Below, in pieces: positions 1 to 8,758 of a stretch of DNA of 64,000 nt. Origin of the DNA: Paenibacillus mesophilus (GTDB lineage Bacteria > Bacillota > Bacilli > Paenibacillales > NBRC-103111); the NCBI RefSeq assembly GCF_005938385.1, contig NZ_VCRA01000021.1, positions 55,236 to 119,235 of the forward strand, written 5' to 3'. A program made the position numbers and the translations under genes. Under the pieces are notes generated by a model, which made no database searches, had not been told where the DNA came from, and was given only the letters and a program-made list of their open reading frames with translations. The first letter of the stretch is position 1. The number at the start of each line of letters is the position of its first letter.

Positions 1-121
1 CCAAGATCATAAGACCATAAGACCATGAAGCATATTTGTCTGAATTTCGAATTTGACTGTACCACCACCGTACTAACGGAGAGGGCATTGACTCCGGATT
101 AAATAAAAAATGGCAGCATAT

Positions 122-152
122 AAACCCGAACTCATGGTTAGTTCGGGTTTTT
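122..152. terminator. Bidirectional rho-independent terminator
   Basis: A 10-bp perfect stem (122-131 with 141-150) and a 9-nt loop are followed by a short T run on the plus strand. It lies just beyond the stop of the minus-strand AraC gene and can end that transcript. It may also end a plus-strand transcript entering from the left. Bases 1-121 contain no gene I recognise. Confidence 0.75.
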
Positions 153-201
153 GTATGTTTTTCAGCACGCGTCTAATGCCAGGATTGCCAACAGCACGTT
201 T

Positions 202-1062
202 CTAGAGGTGTCTGAACTCCCCTGCCCTGTAGTCTCTCGGGGACATGCTCTCCGTTTTATGGAACAATCGACTGAAATAGAGCTGGTTATCGTATCCGAT
301 GAGTTGAGAAATTTCCTTAATGCTCAATGAGGTGTTCAATAGCATGTCCTTGGCTTTATCCATCCGGATACGGGTCAAGTAACCAATGACCGAACTGCCG
401 GTTTGCTCTTTGAATTTATGCATGACTCGGTTCGGACTCAAACCGCATTGTTTTGCAATGTCCGCTACGGTCCATTTTTTGGTGCAATCTGCATGCATTT
501 CAGTCATAATTTGCAAGATGGATGGGTCCTTTACATAAGCTTCCGGCTTCTGCATGAGACTCGCCTTTCTTCCGAATAACGACATCAACGACATGGTGTA
601 CGAATCGACCGCGGATTGAAACAGTGGCGCTTTGATTTGAAGTTCAACCATGATTTTTTTGTACAGCTCGATTGCCTGCGGATCTTTCCCGACATGATAA
701 ATCCGTTTTTTGGAAAGTCCAACCGTCTCCAGCCATTGGAGCGCTCCGTATCCGGAAAAATGAATCCAATACAGCTCCGGAGAATTCTTGCCAGCATAGG
801 CATATTCTTGTCTTTCATCCGGATGGAATAGCACAATCTGCCCCTTCGTTACCTCGGTCTGCCGACCATCTATCCAAAAATGGCCCGTTCCTTTCAGCAT
901 ATAAATCACTTGAAAGTCTGGCCGTCCATTTTCTCTCAGCTTCTTGACATTTTTTGTCATGAACTTTTCATATCCGCAGGAATTAACTGTGAAGTAATGA
1001 TCATTGCCGTTGCTGGCTAGATCCGCGATATTGGATCCATTAAAGCCCGATAATGTAATCAT
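202..1062 (-). CDS. AraC-family transcriptional regulator (cupin sensor domain)
   Basis: A 286-residue one-component regulator. Residues about 20-150 look like the AraC_binding cupin fold (sugar sensing), including GTGHFWIDG and the VLFHPDERQEY region. Residues about 185-284 hold the two-helix-turn-helix AraC domain, with the second-motif signature near IGYDNQLYFSRLFHKTESMS. It is divergent from the SBP/beta-helix operon starting at 1470, so it is probably the local activator of that operon. The ATG at 1062 has no convincing Shine-Dalgarno sequence, so the start is less certain than the family call. No membrane segment is seen. The ligand is unknown; a sugar from the substrate of the neighbouring beta-helix protein is my inference. 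Confidence 0.9.
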   Translation of the reverse strand: MITLSGFNGSNIADLASNGNDHYFTVNSCGYEKFMTKNVKKLRENGRPDFQVIYMLKGTGHFWIDGRQTEVTKGQIVLFHPDERQEYAYAGKNSPELYWIHFSGYGALQWLETVGLSKKRIYHVGKDPQAIELYKKIMVELQIKAPLFQSAVDSYTMSLMSLFGRKASLMQKPEAYVKDPSILQIMTEMHADCTKKWTVADIAKQCGLSPNRVMHKFKEQTGSSVIGYLTRIRMDKAKDMLLNTSLSIKEISQLIGYDNQLYFSRLFHKTESMSPRDYRAGEFRHL

Positions 1063-1469
1063 GAATATGGCTGCTGTCTGCGAGGAGCATGTTCACGTCG
1101 CAATCAGCATCTCCTTTTGTTAGTTCATCAAATCGATTGTTAAATGAGCTAATCTTAACACAATTGTGTATGTATTCAACAGGAATATTCATATATTTGG
1201 TCAGAAATATACTATATACTCTCAATGAGAGTCAAGATTGTCGTTGTTATTCTGCATAAAACTTAGAGCTGATTGTGCTGAACGAAAGAAAGGGGGGAGG
1301 AAGCGGAAAGAAATGAGCCAGTGTTGCTTCGGAACGCTTTCTGAAAAGCGCTGTTCGACACAACGTTAGTTTTGAACTTCCGGAGGAAAAAATAAAAATG
1401 CATCTCGAATTGTAAGCGCTAACATTGTGTTTGATATGTATCACGATAACAAAAGGATGGTGTTCCAAG
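1063..1469. promoter_or_regulatory. Divergent intergenic control region with cre site and small palindrome
   Basis: This 407-base gap separates the AraC gene from the first SBP and shows no coding potential I would defend. It contains a perfect match to the CcpA cre consensus TGWNANCGNTNWCA (TGTAAGCGCTAACA, 1411-1424), about 45 bases before the SBP start. It also contains a 6-3-6 palindrome, ACTCTC/GAGAGT, at 1218-1232, which could be an operator. An A/T-rich TATACTATATACT tract at about 1208-1220 may be promoter sequence. The cre match suggests carbon catabolite control; the other elements are unassigned. Confidence 0.6.
1411..1424 (+). promoter_or_regulatory. Catabolite-responsive element (cre), CcpA site
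   Basis: TGTAAGCGCTAACA fits every fixed position of the Gram-positive cre consensus TGWNANCGNTNWCA. It sits 46 bases upstream of the SBP start at 1470, close to where a promoter or transcript start should be. In that position CcpA normally represses. This supports a carbohydrate-uptake role for the downstream genes. Confidence 0.7.
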
Positions 1470-2852
1470 TTGAAAGAAAAGGCCGCTTTTCTGAAGTGCG
1501 TCTTGTTTTTGCTGACGTTGACACCCTTGCTGGGGGGCTGTAACGGAAAGCCTCATACCGTAGCGGAAGGAAACGGTTCACAAACCGAACAGGCAAATGC
1601 CGACAACGGCTTCAGAACATCCCCGGATTCTCCCGGCTCCAAAAACGAAAAAGGAGATCCTGTGGAAATCGTGTTTTACACCAATAACGGCGACTCCGAA
1701 GCAAGCTTTGATTATCGGTATGGTGACCTGATTCGTCAGAAGTTTCCTGACTATTCCATCAAGTATATCACGAGAACGCAAGGAACCAACCTGGATGAAT
1801 TGCTTGCCAACAAAACGCGGTTTGATATTTTCTTCCAGTCGATCGGCAACTTCGAGGAATGGGCTTTTCCCTACGGCATTGAATACGACATGTCAGAGCT
1901 GATCAAAAAGCATCAGGTTGATCTGAATCGTTTTGAGCCGACGATTATCGAAGCGATGAGACAGGCTTCGGGAGGCAAATTATTCGGACTCCCCGTGCAA
2001 ACGAATAATCTGGTTCTGTATTACAACAAGGATATATTCGATAAATTTGGGGTTGAATACCCGAAAGACGGCATGATTTGGCAAGATATGGTTAGGCTGT
2101 CGCTTCGGCTTTCTCGCAACGACGGCAACCGACAGTATTTGGGATACGTCCACTCTCCGTCACACACGATTCGCATGAACCCGATGTCGATCCCGGGTGT
2201 CGATGCCAAAACAGACAAACCAACCATTTATAAGGATGAACGCTGGAAAACGTTCTACGAAACCTACTTCAAGAGTCCGACAACCGAGTCTGGTTATACG
2301 AATCTGTTGTCCCAAACCGGAACTGTTCCTAACAATAATAATGCTTTTGTCAAAGATCAAAACGCTGCCATGATGATGTACCTGTCGAGTCTGATCTATG
2401 TGTGGGAAGAACAACTGAAACAAGTAAACTGGGATATCGTCTCCCTGCCCACGGTTAAACCCGGGGTTGGCTCGCAATCGTACCCGTCTTATTTCGGGAT
2501 TACGAAGATGGCCAAACATAAAGATGCCGCGATGGAAGTGCTCAAGTTCATGGTTTCCGACGAATTCCAATCGAGTCTGGCGCGCAAAGGCATTATGCCC
2601 GTCCTGAACAAGGAACAAATCAAACGGGAGTTTGGCAAGGACTCTCCTTACCGGGACCGGAATATGAAAGCTGTATTTTACAATGATTTCGCACCGATTC
2701 CGGAAAGAACGCCTTATGATGCCAAGATCGTAAACACGTATAGTTCTTTCTTCACACAAACAAATGTAGGGAAACTGGACATCAATAGCGCTTTGCTGCA
2801 AGCGGAGGAACAAGCGAACATCGCGATCGAGGAATACAAAAAGAAACAATAG
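1470..2852 (+). CDS. Extracellular solute-binding lipoprotein, ABC sugar importer type (family 1)
   Basis: A 460-residue lipoprotein that should capture a carbohydrate outside the membrane for an ABC importer. The TTG at 1470 is preferred over the in-frame ATG at 1425 because AAAGGATGG lies about 10 bases before it and it gives a clean signal peptide ending in the lipobox LLGG-Cys24. The core segment LVLYYNKDIFDKFGVEYPKDGM is shared with four other SBPs in the window, as is the C-terminal INSALLQAEEQANIAIEEY helix. It is first in an operon with the beta-helix protein, 23 bases downstream. No permease or ATPase gene is nearby, so its transporter must be encoded elsewhere, or it acts in sensing. 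Confidence 0.88.
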   Translation: MKEKAAFLKCVLFLLTLTPLLGGCNGKPHTVAEGNGSQTEQANADNGFRTSPDSPGSKNEKGDPVEIVFYTNNGDSEASFDYRYGDLIRQKFPDYSIKYITRTQGTNLDELLANKTRFDIFFQSIGNFEEWAFPYGIEYDMSELIKKHQVDLNRFEPTIIEAMRQASGGKLFGLPVQTNNLVLYYNKDIFDKFGVEYPKDGMIWQDMVRLSLRLSRNDGNRQYLGYVHSPSHTIRMNPMSIPGVDAKTDKPTIYKDERWKTFYETYFKSPTTESGYTNLLSQTGTVPNNNNAFVKDQNAAMMMYLSSLIYVWEEQLKQVNWDIVSLPTVKPGVGSQSYPSYFGITKMAKHKDAAMEVLKFMVSDEFQSSLARKGIMPVLNKEQIKREFGKDSPYRDRNMKAVFYNDFAPIPERTPYDAKIVNTYSSFFTQTNVGKLDINSALLQAEEQANIAIEEYKKKQ

Positions 2853-2875
2853 TCTTACATAGGGAGGCTATTAGG

Positions 2876-5800
2876 ATGAAGGAATTTCGAAACAGAATCT
2901 TTCAAGTCGGATGTGTACTTCTGTTTGTATTCATGATTGGCCTGCTGGCAAACATGCCGACCGCCGGTACGCAGGAGGTCTACGCAGCTGGCAATACGTA
3001 CTATGTCGCTCCCGCTGGCAACGATGCCAACCCAGGTACGGAAACGGCGCCATGGAGAACGCTTAAGAAGGCTGCGGCAACGCTACAGGCCGGTGATACC
3101 GCGATCTTTGAGGATGGCGTATACGTGAGCACTCAGATCAGGTTTACGAACAACGGAGCGGAACTTGCACCGATTACGATCAAAGCAAGGAATAAACAGA
3201 AGGCGAAACTGTTATTTTCCAATTTGAATACAACATCCAAAATCGTGTTGACGAATAAACAGTATATCTCCATCTTCGATTTTGAAATAACCCAGGAAGT
3301 CAGTGGAACAACAAGCGGGGATATATTCATCGACATGAGCGACTGCTCTCACTGTATCGTCAGCGGAAATTCCATTCACGGTGCCGGTGGCAAGGCTGTG
3401 CAAGCCTTAAAAGGCGAGCGGATTGAGGTGGTCGGCAACGAAATATACGATTTTGTCAACTTCGGCATCGTTTTGGCGAATATCGATCGGCCGGTCATCG
3501 CAGACAACGAGATTCGCGAGGTCAGTACTGCCATTCTGGTACCAGCAGGCACACGCAGCGCCCAAATCTATAATAACCGCATTCGTGCAATCGACAAATT
3601 GATGAGGAACGGTATCATCTTGGGCGGAAGTTATCCTCCTTCAGTAGCGTATGACACATACGGATACCAAGCTTATTATGCGGTTGCCTGGAACAACATT
3701 CTTGTTGCGGAACAGCCGGGGCTGATCGATACCGCGTTCGCGTTTACCGGGAGCGTGGACAGCGCTGTTTATCATAACATCGTCGTCGATGCCAAATACG
3801 GGGTCAGCTACTCCAATGGGGGCGGGGCGACAACCGGATGGGCGCCGTTCCCGACTTCTTCGACATTTGCCAACAATATTTTTTCGGGCTGCACCGGGAA
3901 TGCCATTCACACGGTAAACTCGCCAATCGATTCTGTGCACGACTATAACTTGTACTACAACTGTGCCAATGCCCCGGTCGAGTCAAACGGGATCTATGAG
4001 GATCCGCTGCTGATTGATCCGTACCATGACTGGTATCTGCGGGAAGACAGTCCGGCTGCCGGCGCAGGAGCTACACTGAACGTTACCGGTTATTACGGTG
4101 AGACAATGGACGTCAATCTGGATGCTAACGGGAATGCCCGAACAGCACCCGTGCCTATGGGGATTTATGCCAATACAGTACCTAAGGTGGGAGAGATTTT
4201 GTTCACAGAGCAGTTTGAACAGGGAGACGGCGCTTGGACCGCGCAGTCGGGAACGATGGGGATCGTAGAAGAAACACCGGGAGGCAATCACGTATATACC
4301 GACCTGAATGCTTCTTCAAGCAGCGGTATTTCCCGCTCTTACGCAGGTTCTATGGATTGGGTAAGTTATCAGTTGGACACAAGAGTAAAGTTCGTTCAGT
4401 CATATAATCCATCAGGCTGGTTGACGCTGTATACCCGGTACACCAACATCAATAATTACTATTTGTTGGAGATCCGTCCGGAGAAAGGCTACATCGGACT
4501 GAAGAAAAAGGTTGCCGGCATCGTTACCCCGCTGCAGGAGAAGGACTTGCATCCGCCAATTGGGGAATGGGTAGATATTCGTTTTGTCGTAAATGGCACT
4601 GACATTCAGGTTTACGTATACGGCAAGCTGGAGTTGAGCGGATCGGATGGGCAACTGAAGAACGGAGGGATCGCAGCGGCGGTTTACCAGGCGGATATAC
4701 AGATCGACGATATTCGCGTAGCTAAAATCGACGCCCCTGCAGGGTCGGACGATCCCGGTCCAAGCACCGTGCCGGGCTCGACCTATTATGTTTCTCCGAC
4801 GGGCTCCGATATGAACCCCGGAACCGAAGATAAACCATGGAAGACGATGGCTAGAGCGGCCCAACTGGCGCAGCGTGGGAACACGGTTATTTTTGAGGAC
4901 GGCGTTTACACCGAGACCAGCCCGGCCATCTTTATGCAAAGCGGCACGGCAAACGAGCGAATCGTATTCAAGGCGAGGAATAAACACCAGGCGGTCATCC
5001 AGTTCCAGAATTTGCCGACCAAAAAAGTTGTCCTGACCGGCATCTCTTATGTTACGCTGCAAGATTTTGAAATGACGCAAACTCAGCGCGGAACGACTAC
5101 GTCGGATATTTTCATCCAAGTGCTGGAAGGCTCTAATCACGTTCATGTTATCGGCAACAAAATTCACAATGCGTTCGAAGAAGGGGTAAAAGGGTATCTC
5201 GTTTCCGATTATGTAGTCGATGGAAACCTCATCTACGATATGGGGCACGAAGGCATCGATTTCGTCAACGTCCAGTCCAGCACGATTCGAAACAATGAAA
5301 TTCATGACGTTGGACGCGTTGGGCTGCTGGCCAAAGGCGGCTCGTCGGATATTGAGGTCTATAACAACTACATCCATAACCACAATGTGAATATGGCTGA
5401 AGGCGCGATCTATATGGGGGGATCGACCGGCTATGCATGGACTCGCGATTACAGCGTAAACGGTTACGAAGCTTGGAACATGGTCGTATACAACAATGTC
5501 GTTGTGGCCGAAACACGGAATGGGATACCCAGTATCAACAACGGCATTGGCTTCGTGGGCTCAAAGGACAGCGCGGCTTACAACAATATCGTGATCGGCA
5601 CAAGGAACGGCATTTTCTTGTACAGTCCTCGAAGCTCCCAGCCTCAGGTCGGATGGGATTGGGACCCGGATAACGTAAACCCGGTGTTCATGAACAATAT
5701 CATCATGAATACAACAAACAATGCCGTCATCGCGGCTGGTACCAAGCAGCCGGTTAACTTGGTACACGACTATAACCTCTATTACAACAACACGAGCTTG

Positions 5801-6025
5801 CCTGCCGGGCAAGAACTGAACGGCGTATATGCAGATCCGTATTTCGCCAACTTAGCCGAAGAGGACTGGCATCTGCAAGCAGGCAGCCCGGCTATCGGCG
5901 CCGGCAAGGCCATCACGGAGTTTGTGTTGATGGATGGACAGTCCATTGATATTTCATCCGATTACGATGGCAACTCGAGAGGAAACGTATGGGATATGGG
6001 GATCTATAAGAGCGGGACGCATTAA
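2876..6025 (+). CDS. Secreted protein with two parallel beta-helix domains around a concanavalin-like domain
   Basis: A 1049-residue exported protein. The signal peptide has a hydrophobic core at about 12-28 and a likely AxA-type cleavage near YAAG (residues 37-39). Residues about 42-440 form a right-handed beta-helix domain of the pectate-lyase-like superfamily, starting YYVAPAGNDANPGTE. Residues about 445-625 look like a concanavalin/LamG-type jelly roll (ILFTEQFEQGDGAWT to IDDIRVAKID). Residues about 637-1045 repeat the beta-helix domain, starting YYVSPTGSDMNPGTE. The duplication is clear: both copies carry the FEDGVY motif and an HDYNLYYN motif near the end. It probably binds or cleaves a plant or bacterial polysaccharide; catalytic residues cannot be assigned by eye. 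SBP genes lie on both sides in the same orientation. Confidence 0.85.
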   Translation: MKEFRNRIFQVGCVLLFVFMIGLLANMPTAGTQEVYAAGNTYYVAPAGNDANPGTETAPWRTLKKAAATLQAGDTAIFEDGVYVSTQIRFTNNGAELAPITIKARNKQKAKLLFSNLNTTSKIVLTNKQYISIFDFEITQEVSGTTSGDIFIDMSDCSHCIVSGNSIHGAGGKAVQALKGERIEVVGNEIYDFVNFGIVLANIDRPVIADNEIREVSTAILVPAGTRSAQIYNNRIRAIDKLMRNGIILGGSYPPSVAYDTYGYQAYYAVAWNNILVAEQPGLIDTAFAFTGSVDSAVYHNIVVDAKYGVSYSNGGGATTGWAPFPTSSTFANNIFSGCTGNAIHTVNSPIDSVHDYNLYYNCANAPVESNGIYEDPLLIDPYHDWYLREDSPAAGAGATLNVTGYYGETMDVNLDANGNARTAPVPMGIYANTVPKVGEILFTEQFEQGDGAWTAQSGTMGIVEETPGGNHVYTDLNASSSSGISRSYAGSMDWVSYQLDTRVKFVQSYNPSGWLTLYTRYTNINNYYLLEIRPEKGYIGLKKKVAGIVTPLQEKDLHPPIGEWVDIRFVVNGTDIQVYVYGKLELSGSDGQLKNGGIAAAVYQADIQIDDIRVAKIDAPAGSDDPGPSTVPGSTYYVSPTGSDMNPGTEDKPWKTMARAAQLAQRGNTVIFEDGVYTETSPAIFMQSGTANERIVFKARNKHQAVIQFQNLPTKKVVLTGISYVTLQDFEMTQTQRGTTTSDIFIQVLEGSNHVHVIGNKIHNAFEEGVKGYLVSDYVVDGNLIYDMGHEGIDFVNVQSSTIRNNEIHDVGRVGLLAKGGSSDIEVYNNYIHNHNVNMAEGAIYMGGSTGYAWTRDYSVNGYEAWNMVVYNNVVVAETRNGIPSINNGIGFVGSKDSAAYNNIVIGTRNGIFLYSPRSSQPQVGWDWDPDNVNPVFMNNIIMNTTNNAVIAAGTKQPVNLVHDYNLYYNNTSLPAGQELNGVYADPYFANLAEEDWHLQAGSPAIGAGKAITEFVLMDGQSIDISSDYDGNSRGNVWDMGIYKSGTH

Positions 6026-6143
6026 TCACACATCCAACCACCAAGTTAAACGATCAGCGAATCTCCGCTACTCGAAAGCAACCGGAGCGCATGTTGAAGG
6101 ACGCGGGGATTAAACCAGAATAATAAAATGCGAGGGTGTCCAT

Positions 6144-7454
6144 ATGTTCAAACAGAGTGCAAGGTTGCTAATCCTTCTAGCAGGGGCAACCGCTATTGTT
6201 GGCGCTTGCAGCGGAGGGCCGAAAGAGGAGGCCGATGTTCCTCAAACGGCTAAGGAAAATCCGGCGGAACGTGTTCCGTTAACGTTGGTGTCCATTTCCC
6301 CTCTGGAAGAGATGGAAGTGATTTATTTGGAGCCGCTGCGCAAAAAATACCCTCATCTCGATTTGCGGTACATTCAAACCTCGAAGGCCGACGGCACGAC
6401 GATTCCCGAACTGCTGGCGGCCGGCGTCAAGTTCGATTTGTACACCAATTCGCGGGGAGGTTTCGAGGAGGCGCTGCTCGATTACGATCTGAAGTATGAT
6501 ATGAGCGACTTGATCCGCAAACATAACGTCGATATCGGCCATCTGGAGCCGACAGCCATCGAATCGATGAGGCAGATGTTCGATGGAAAGCTTTACGGCC
6601 TACCGGTAAAGATGAACAGCCTGCTGCTCTACTATAATAAGACGCTTTTCGATATGTTCGGAGTGTCCTACCCGAAAGACGGGATGTCATGGGCGGAAAC
6701 GCTCGATTTGGCGAACAGAATGACACGTTTGGACAGTAACCTGCAATATTACGGTATCGGCAGCCATGGAACGGGTGCGATGATCGGCTGGAATCCATAT
6801 TCTTTGCCATTGGTAGACGGGACCAAGCGAACACCGACGATTCATACGAGCGCGCAATGGCAGACACTGATCCAAACCGTACTTTTAAATCCCGTATTTA
6901 CGAAAGCATACAAGGATATAGGGAAAATACCGGATTGGTCATCGTTTAGCAAGGATCGCAGGGTTGCCATGCTTTTGTACACGGCGGCCGCTCCGCTCGC
7001 ACTGACGAAAGAGTTTTCGTCGCTCGATTGGGACATGGTTTCTTTTCCGGTATTGCCGGGCTTGGCTGAAGTCGGCTCGCAAGTTTCTCCCAATTATTTC
7101 GGCATCACTTCGCTTTCGGAGCATAAAGAGGCGGCAATGGAAGCGATCAAGTTTTGGACCTCGCTCGAATTTTTTGTCGAAAATTCAAAGGGCGGCACAT
7201 TGATGGCTTCGAGAGCAAAGGAAGTGAGAGAGACACTTGGATCGAAATCTCCTTTTCCGGATAAAAATTGGAAGGCGGTCACCTATTATCCCTTCGCGCC
7301 GCTTGCTGCGACAACGAACGTCGATTCCAAAGCGAGAAGCATCTATGAGAAACATCTCAATGCGCTGCTTGCCGGCACGGTCGATCTCAATACAGGTTTG
7401 CGAATGATGGCGGAAGAGACACAGAAAATGATAAACGAACAACCGAAGCCATAA
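6144..7454 (+). CDS. Extracellular solute-binding lipoprotein, ABC sugar importer type
   Basis: A 436-residue lipoprotein with signal peptide and lipobox IVGA-Cys22. It is a close relative of the SBP at 1470: both share the YDLKYDMSDLIRKHNVD-like and LLLYYNKTLFDMFGVSYPKDGM segments and the FGITSLSEHKEAAMEA segment. A GAGGGTG ribosome-binding site precedes the ATG. It lies 118 bases after the beta-helix gene and is probably in the same operon or behind a minor promoter. The last helix is degenerate (VDLNTGLRMMAEETQKM) compared with the INSALRQAEE form of its paralogues. An IS3-family remnant begins right after the stop, so any genes that once followed may have been lost. Confidence 0.88.
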   Translation: MFKQSARLLILLAGATAIVGACSGGPKEEADVPQTAKENPAERVPLTLVSISPLEEMEVIYLEPLRKKYPHLDLRYIQTSKADGTTIPELLAAGVKFDLYTNSRGGFEEALLDYDLKYDMSDLIRKHNVDIGHLEPTAIESMRQMFDGKLYGLPVKMNSLLLYYNKTLFDMFGVSYPKDGMSWAETLDLANRMTRLDSNLQYYGIGSHGTGAMIGWNPYSLPLVDGTKRTPTIHTSAQWQTLIQTVLLNPVFTKAYKDIGKIPDWSSFSKDRRVAMLLYTAAAPLALTKEFSSLDWDMVSFPVLPGLAEVGSQVSPNYFGITSLSEHKEAAMEAIKFWTSLEFFVENSKGGTLMASRAKEVRETLGSKSPFPDKNWKAVTYYPFAPLAATTNVDSKARSIYEKHLNALLAGTVDLNTGLRMMAEETQKMINEQPKP

Positions 7455-7616
7455 GTAGACACAGTTACACTGATGAAATGATAGAAATCGGAGGGCTGTG
7501 TCAAAAACGCATCCATTCGGCCATTGAATATGCAACACCAAATGAATTCGAGCGTGCCTACTACATTAACACTGTGAAGCAATAAAATTTGTGTCTACCA
7601 TCTTGACAGAGGCCCA
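7455..7616 (+). mobile_element. IS3-family insertion sequence remnant (transposase C-terminus and right end)
   Basis: Bases 7505-7585 read in one frame as KRIHSAIEYATPNEFERAYY, a few more residues and a stop. That is the typical C-terminus of an IS3-family OrfB transposase. Five bases after the stop lies a sequence typical of an IS3 right inverted repeat, TGTGTCTACC then TTGACAGAGGCCCA, at 7590-7616, ending in CA. Near the left side GTAGACACA (7455-7463) matches the inverse of the inner part of that repeat, so the element is probably internally deleted. The catalytic core is missing and the element cannot move by itself. It separates the first SBP operon from the GntR locus. Confidence 0.75.
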
Positions 7617-7619
7617 ATT

Positions 7620-7817
7620 TTGCCCGTGCCTGTTCCGGAGACCATCAGGGACTTCTCCGAAGCCGAAGTTGCCGGCCACCTGTTCAGCCGGTTGAAGGAG
7701 CTGGATGTCGCTTACGAGGATGTAGCGAACTGTATGCTGAACCACCTAGAGCTTGCAGGGCCGTTTAAAGGCAAAAGAGTCGGTCTCGCTTACCAAAGCG
7801 AGCTGCCGGTATGCTGA
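7620..7817 (+). pseudogene. Short ORF abutting the IS remnant; probable 3' gene fragment
   Basis: An open frame of 65 codons starts only four bases after the IS right end and has no ribosome-binding site. The translation (PETIRDFSEAEVAGHLFSRL, later AYEDVANCMLNHLELAGPF) has normal protein-like composition, but I do not recognise the family. The position suggests the C-terminal end of a gene whose 5' part was displaced by the insertion. It may also be a chance ORF. Confidence 0.35.
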
Positions 7818-7865
7818 GCGCGGAAGGAGACGGCCCTGTATGTTCGGATTGCTGCATTTTGGTAA

Positions 7866-8558
7866 TTACTGATCTATTTTGTTCGGAATCAACATATCCA
7901 AGACTAACAGGTGCTTCTTCATGACCGCTTTCGCTTCTTCCACATTCTTTTTTCGGATTTGCTCTATGATTTGCTTATGCTCCTCGAAGGAAATAATCGT
8001 ATTTCTGACATCCACGAAATGCCGCTCCCTGACTTGATTAAAAAATTCGCTTACCACATCGCTTAATTCGAAAAATGTTTGGTTACCCGTCGCCTTGAAA
8101 AGTGCTCGATGAAACGCCAAATCTTCCTCTACCGGAAGTTTTCTTTTTGTAATGCTTTGCTCCATTTGCTTGTTTGCGAGTTCCAACTGTTCCAACAGAT
8201 AGAGATCATAATGCTCGATAGCCATCTCAACAGCACAGAGCTCCAATGCCCTCCGCGTAGCGATAAGCTCCTTGGTCCTGTGCTCATTATGTTTCCATTG
8301 AAAGGATACCTGATCCATAAATGGCTTAAACGAGGGGACATCCAGATAAATTCCTCCGCCCGCTTGAATCCGCAAAACCCCAAGCGTCTCCAACATTTTC
8401 AGCGCCTCACGGACAACGGAGCGACTGACCTTCAGCATATCGATCAATTGATTCACGGAAGGAAGCTTATCTCCAGCCTTGAGCTCATGTTCCACAATAA
8501 ATAACTTTATCCGCTCACACACGATTTGCGGCAGTGTTGTTTTCTCAGCTAGATCCAT
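7866..8558 (-). CDS. GntR-family regulator, FadR subfamily
   Basis: A 230-residue one-component regulator. Residues about 8-75 are a GntR winged helix-turn-helix (KLPSVNQLIDMLKVSRSVVREALKMLETLGVLRI), and residues about 90-220 are an all-helical FCD ligand domain (LAFHRALFKATGNQTFFEL; the AFHRAL histidine fits the metal-site region). FadR/FCD members usually respond to sugar acids or related carboxylates. It is divergent from the SBP/GH/sialidase-like operon. A site in the gap at 8657-8683 fits the FadR-type operator consensus, so it probably represses that operon and perhaps itself. The ATG at 8558 has only a weak ribosome-binding site. Confidence 0.9.
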   Translation of the reverse strand: MDLAEKTTLPQIVCERIKLFIVEHELKAGDKLPSVNQLIDMLKVSRSVVREALKMLETLGVLRIQAGGGIYLDVPSFKPFMDQVSFQWKHNEHRTKELIATRRALELCAVEMAIEHYDLYLLEQLELANKQMEQSITKRKLPVEEDLAFHRALFKATGNQTFFELSDVVSEFFNQVRERHFVDVRNTIISFEEHKQIIEQIRKKNVEEAKAVMKKHLLVLDMLIPNKIDQ

Positions 8559-8624
8559 ATCTCACACATCCAATTATATTAATAGGGCGATCGTATCATA
8601 AAATGAAGATACAATAAATAAGTG

Positions 8625-8653
8625 TTGACGTGCAGTAAATGAATGGGTATCAT
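8625..8653 (+). promoter_or_regulatory. Sigma-A promoter for the SBP/GH/sialidase-like operon
   Basis: TTGACG at 8625-8630, a 17-base spacer and TATCAT at 8648-8653 fit a housekeeping promoter (5 of 6 at each hexamer). It points to the operon starting at 8910 and lies directly upstream of the predicted GntR operator, which would cover the transcript start. The leader would be about 250 bases long. Confidence 0.6.
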
Positions 8654-8656
8654 TTG

Positions 8657-8683
8657 CAGTATGATGGTATAACCACCATACTG
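8657..8683. promoter_or_regulatory. Predicted GntR/FadR operator
   Basis: An inverted repeat with arms CAGTATGATGG and CCACCATACTG around a TATAA centre matches at 10 of 11 pairs. Its core TGGTATAACCA (8665-8675) fits the FadR-subfamily consensus TNGTNNNACNA exactly. It begins four bases after the -10 box of the 8625-8653 promoter. A GntR gene is divergent from it, so bound protein would block transcription of the downstream operon. Confidence 0.65.
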
Positions 8684-8758
8684 GTTTTTAGTTTGAATGG
8701 CGAATTTCCAACGAAATGCTTCAAAAAGCTTCAATGAATAAGGAGAGGGGGAAACAAG

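Noticed and set aside
25..102. 25-codon ORF at the left edge
   Set aside because: No ribosome-binding site or recognisable product; too short to support.
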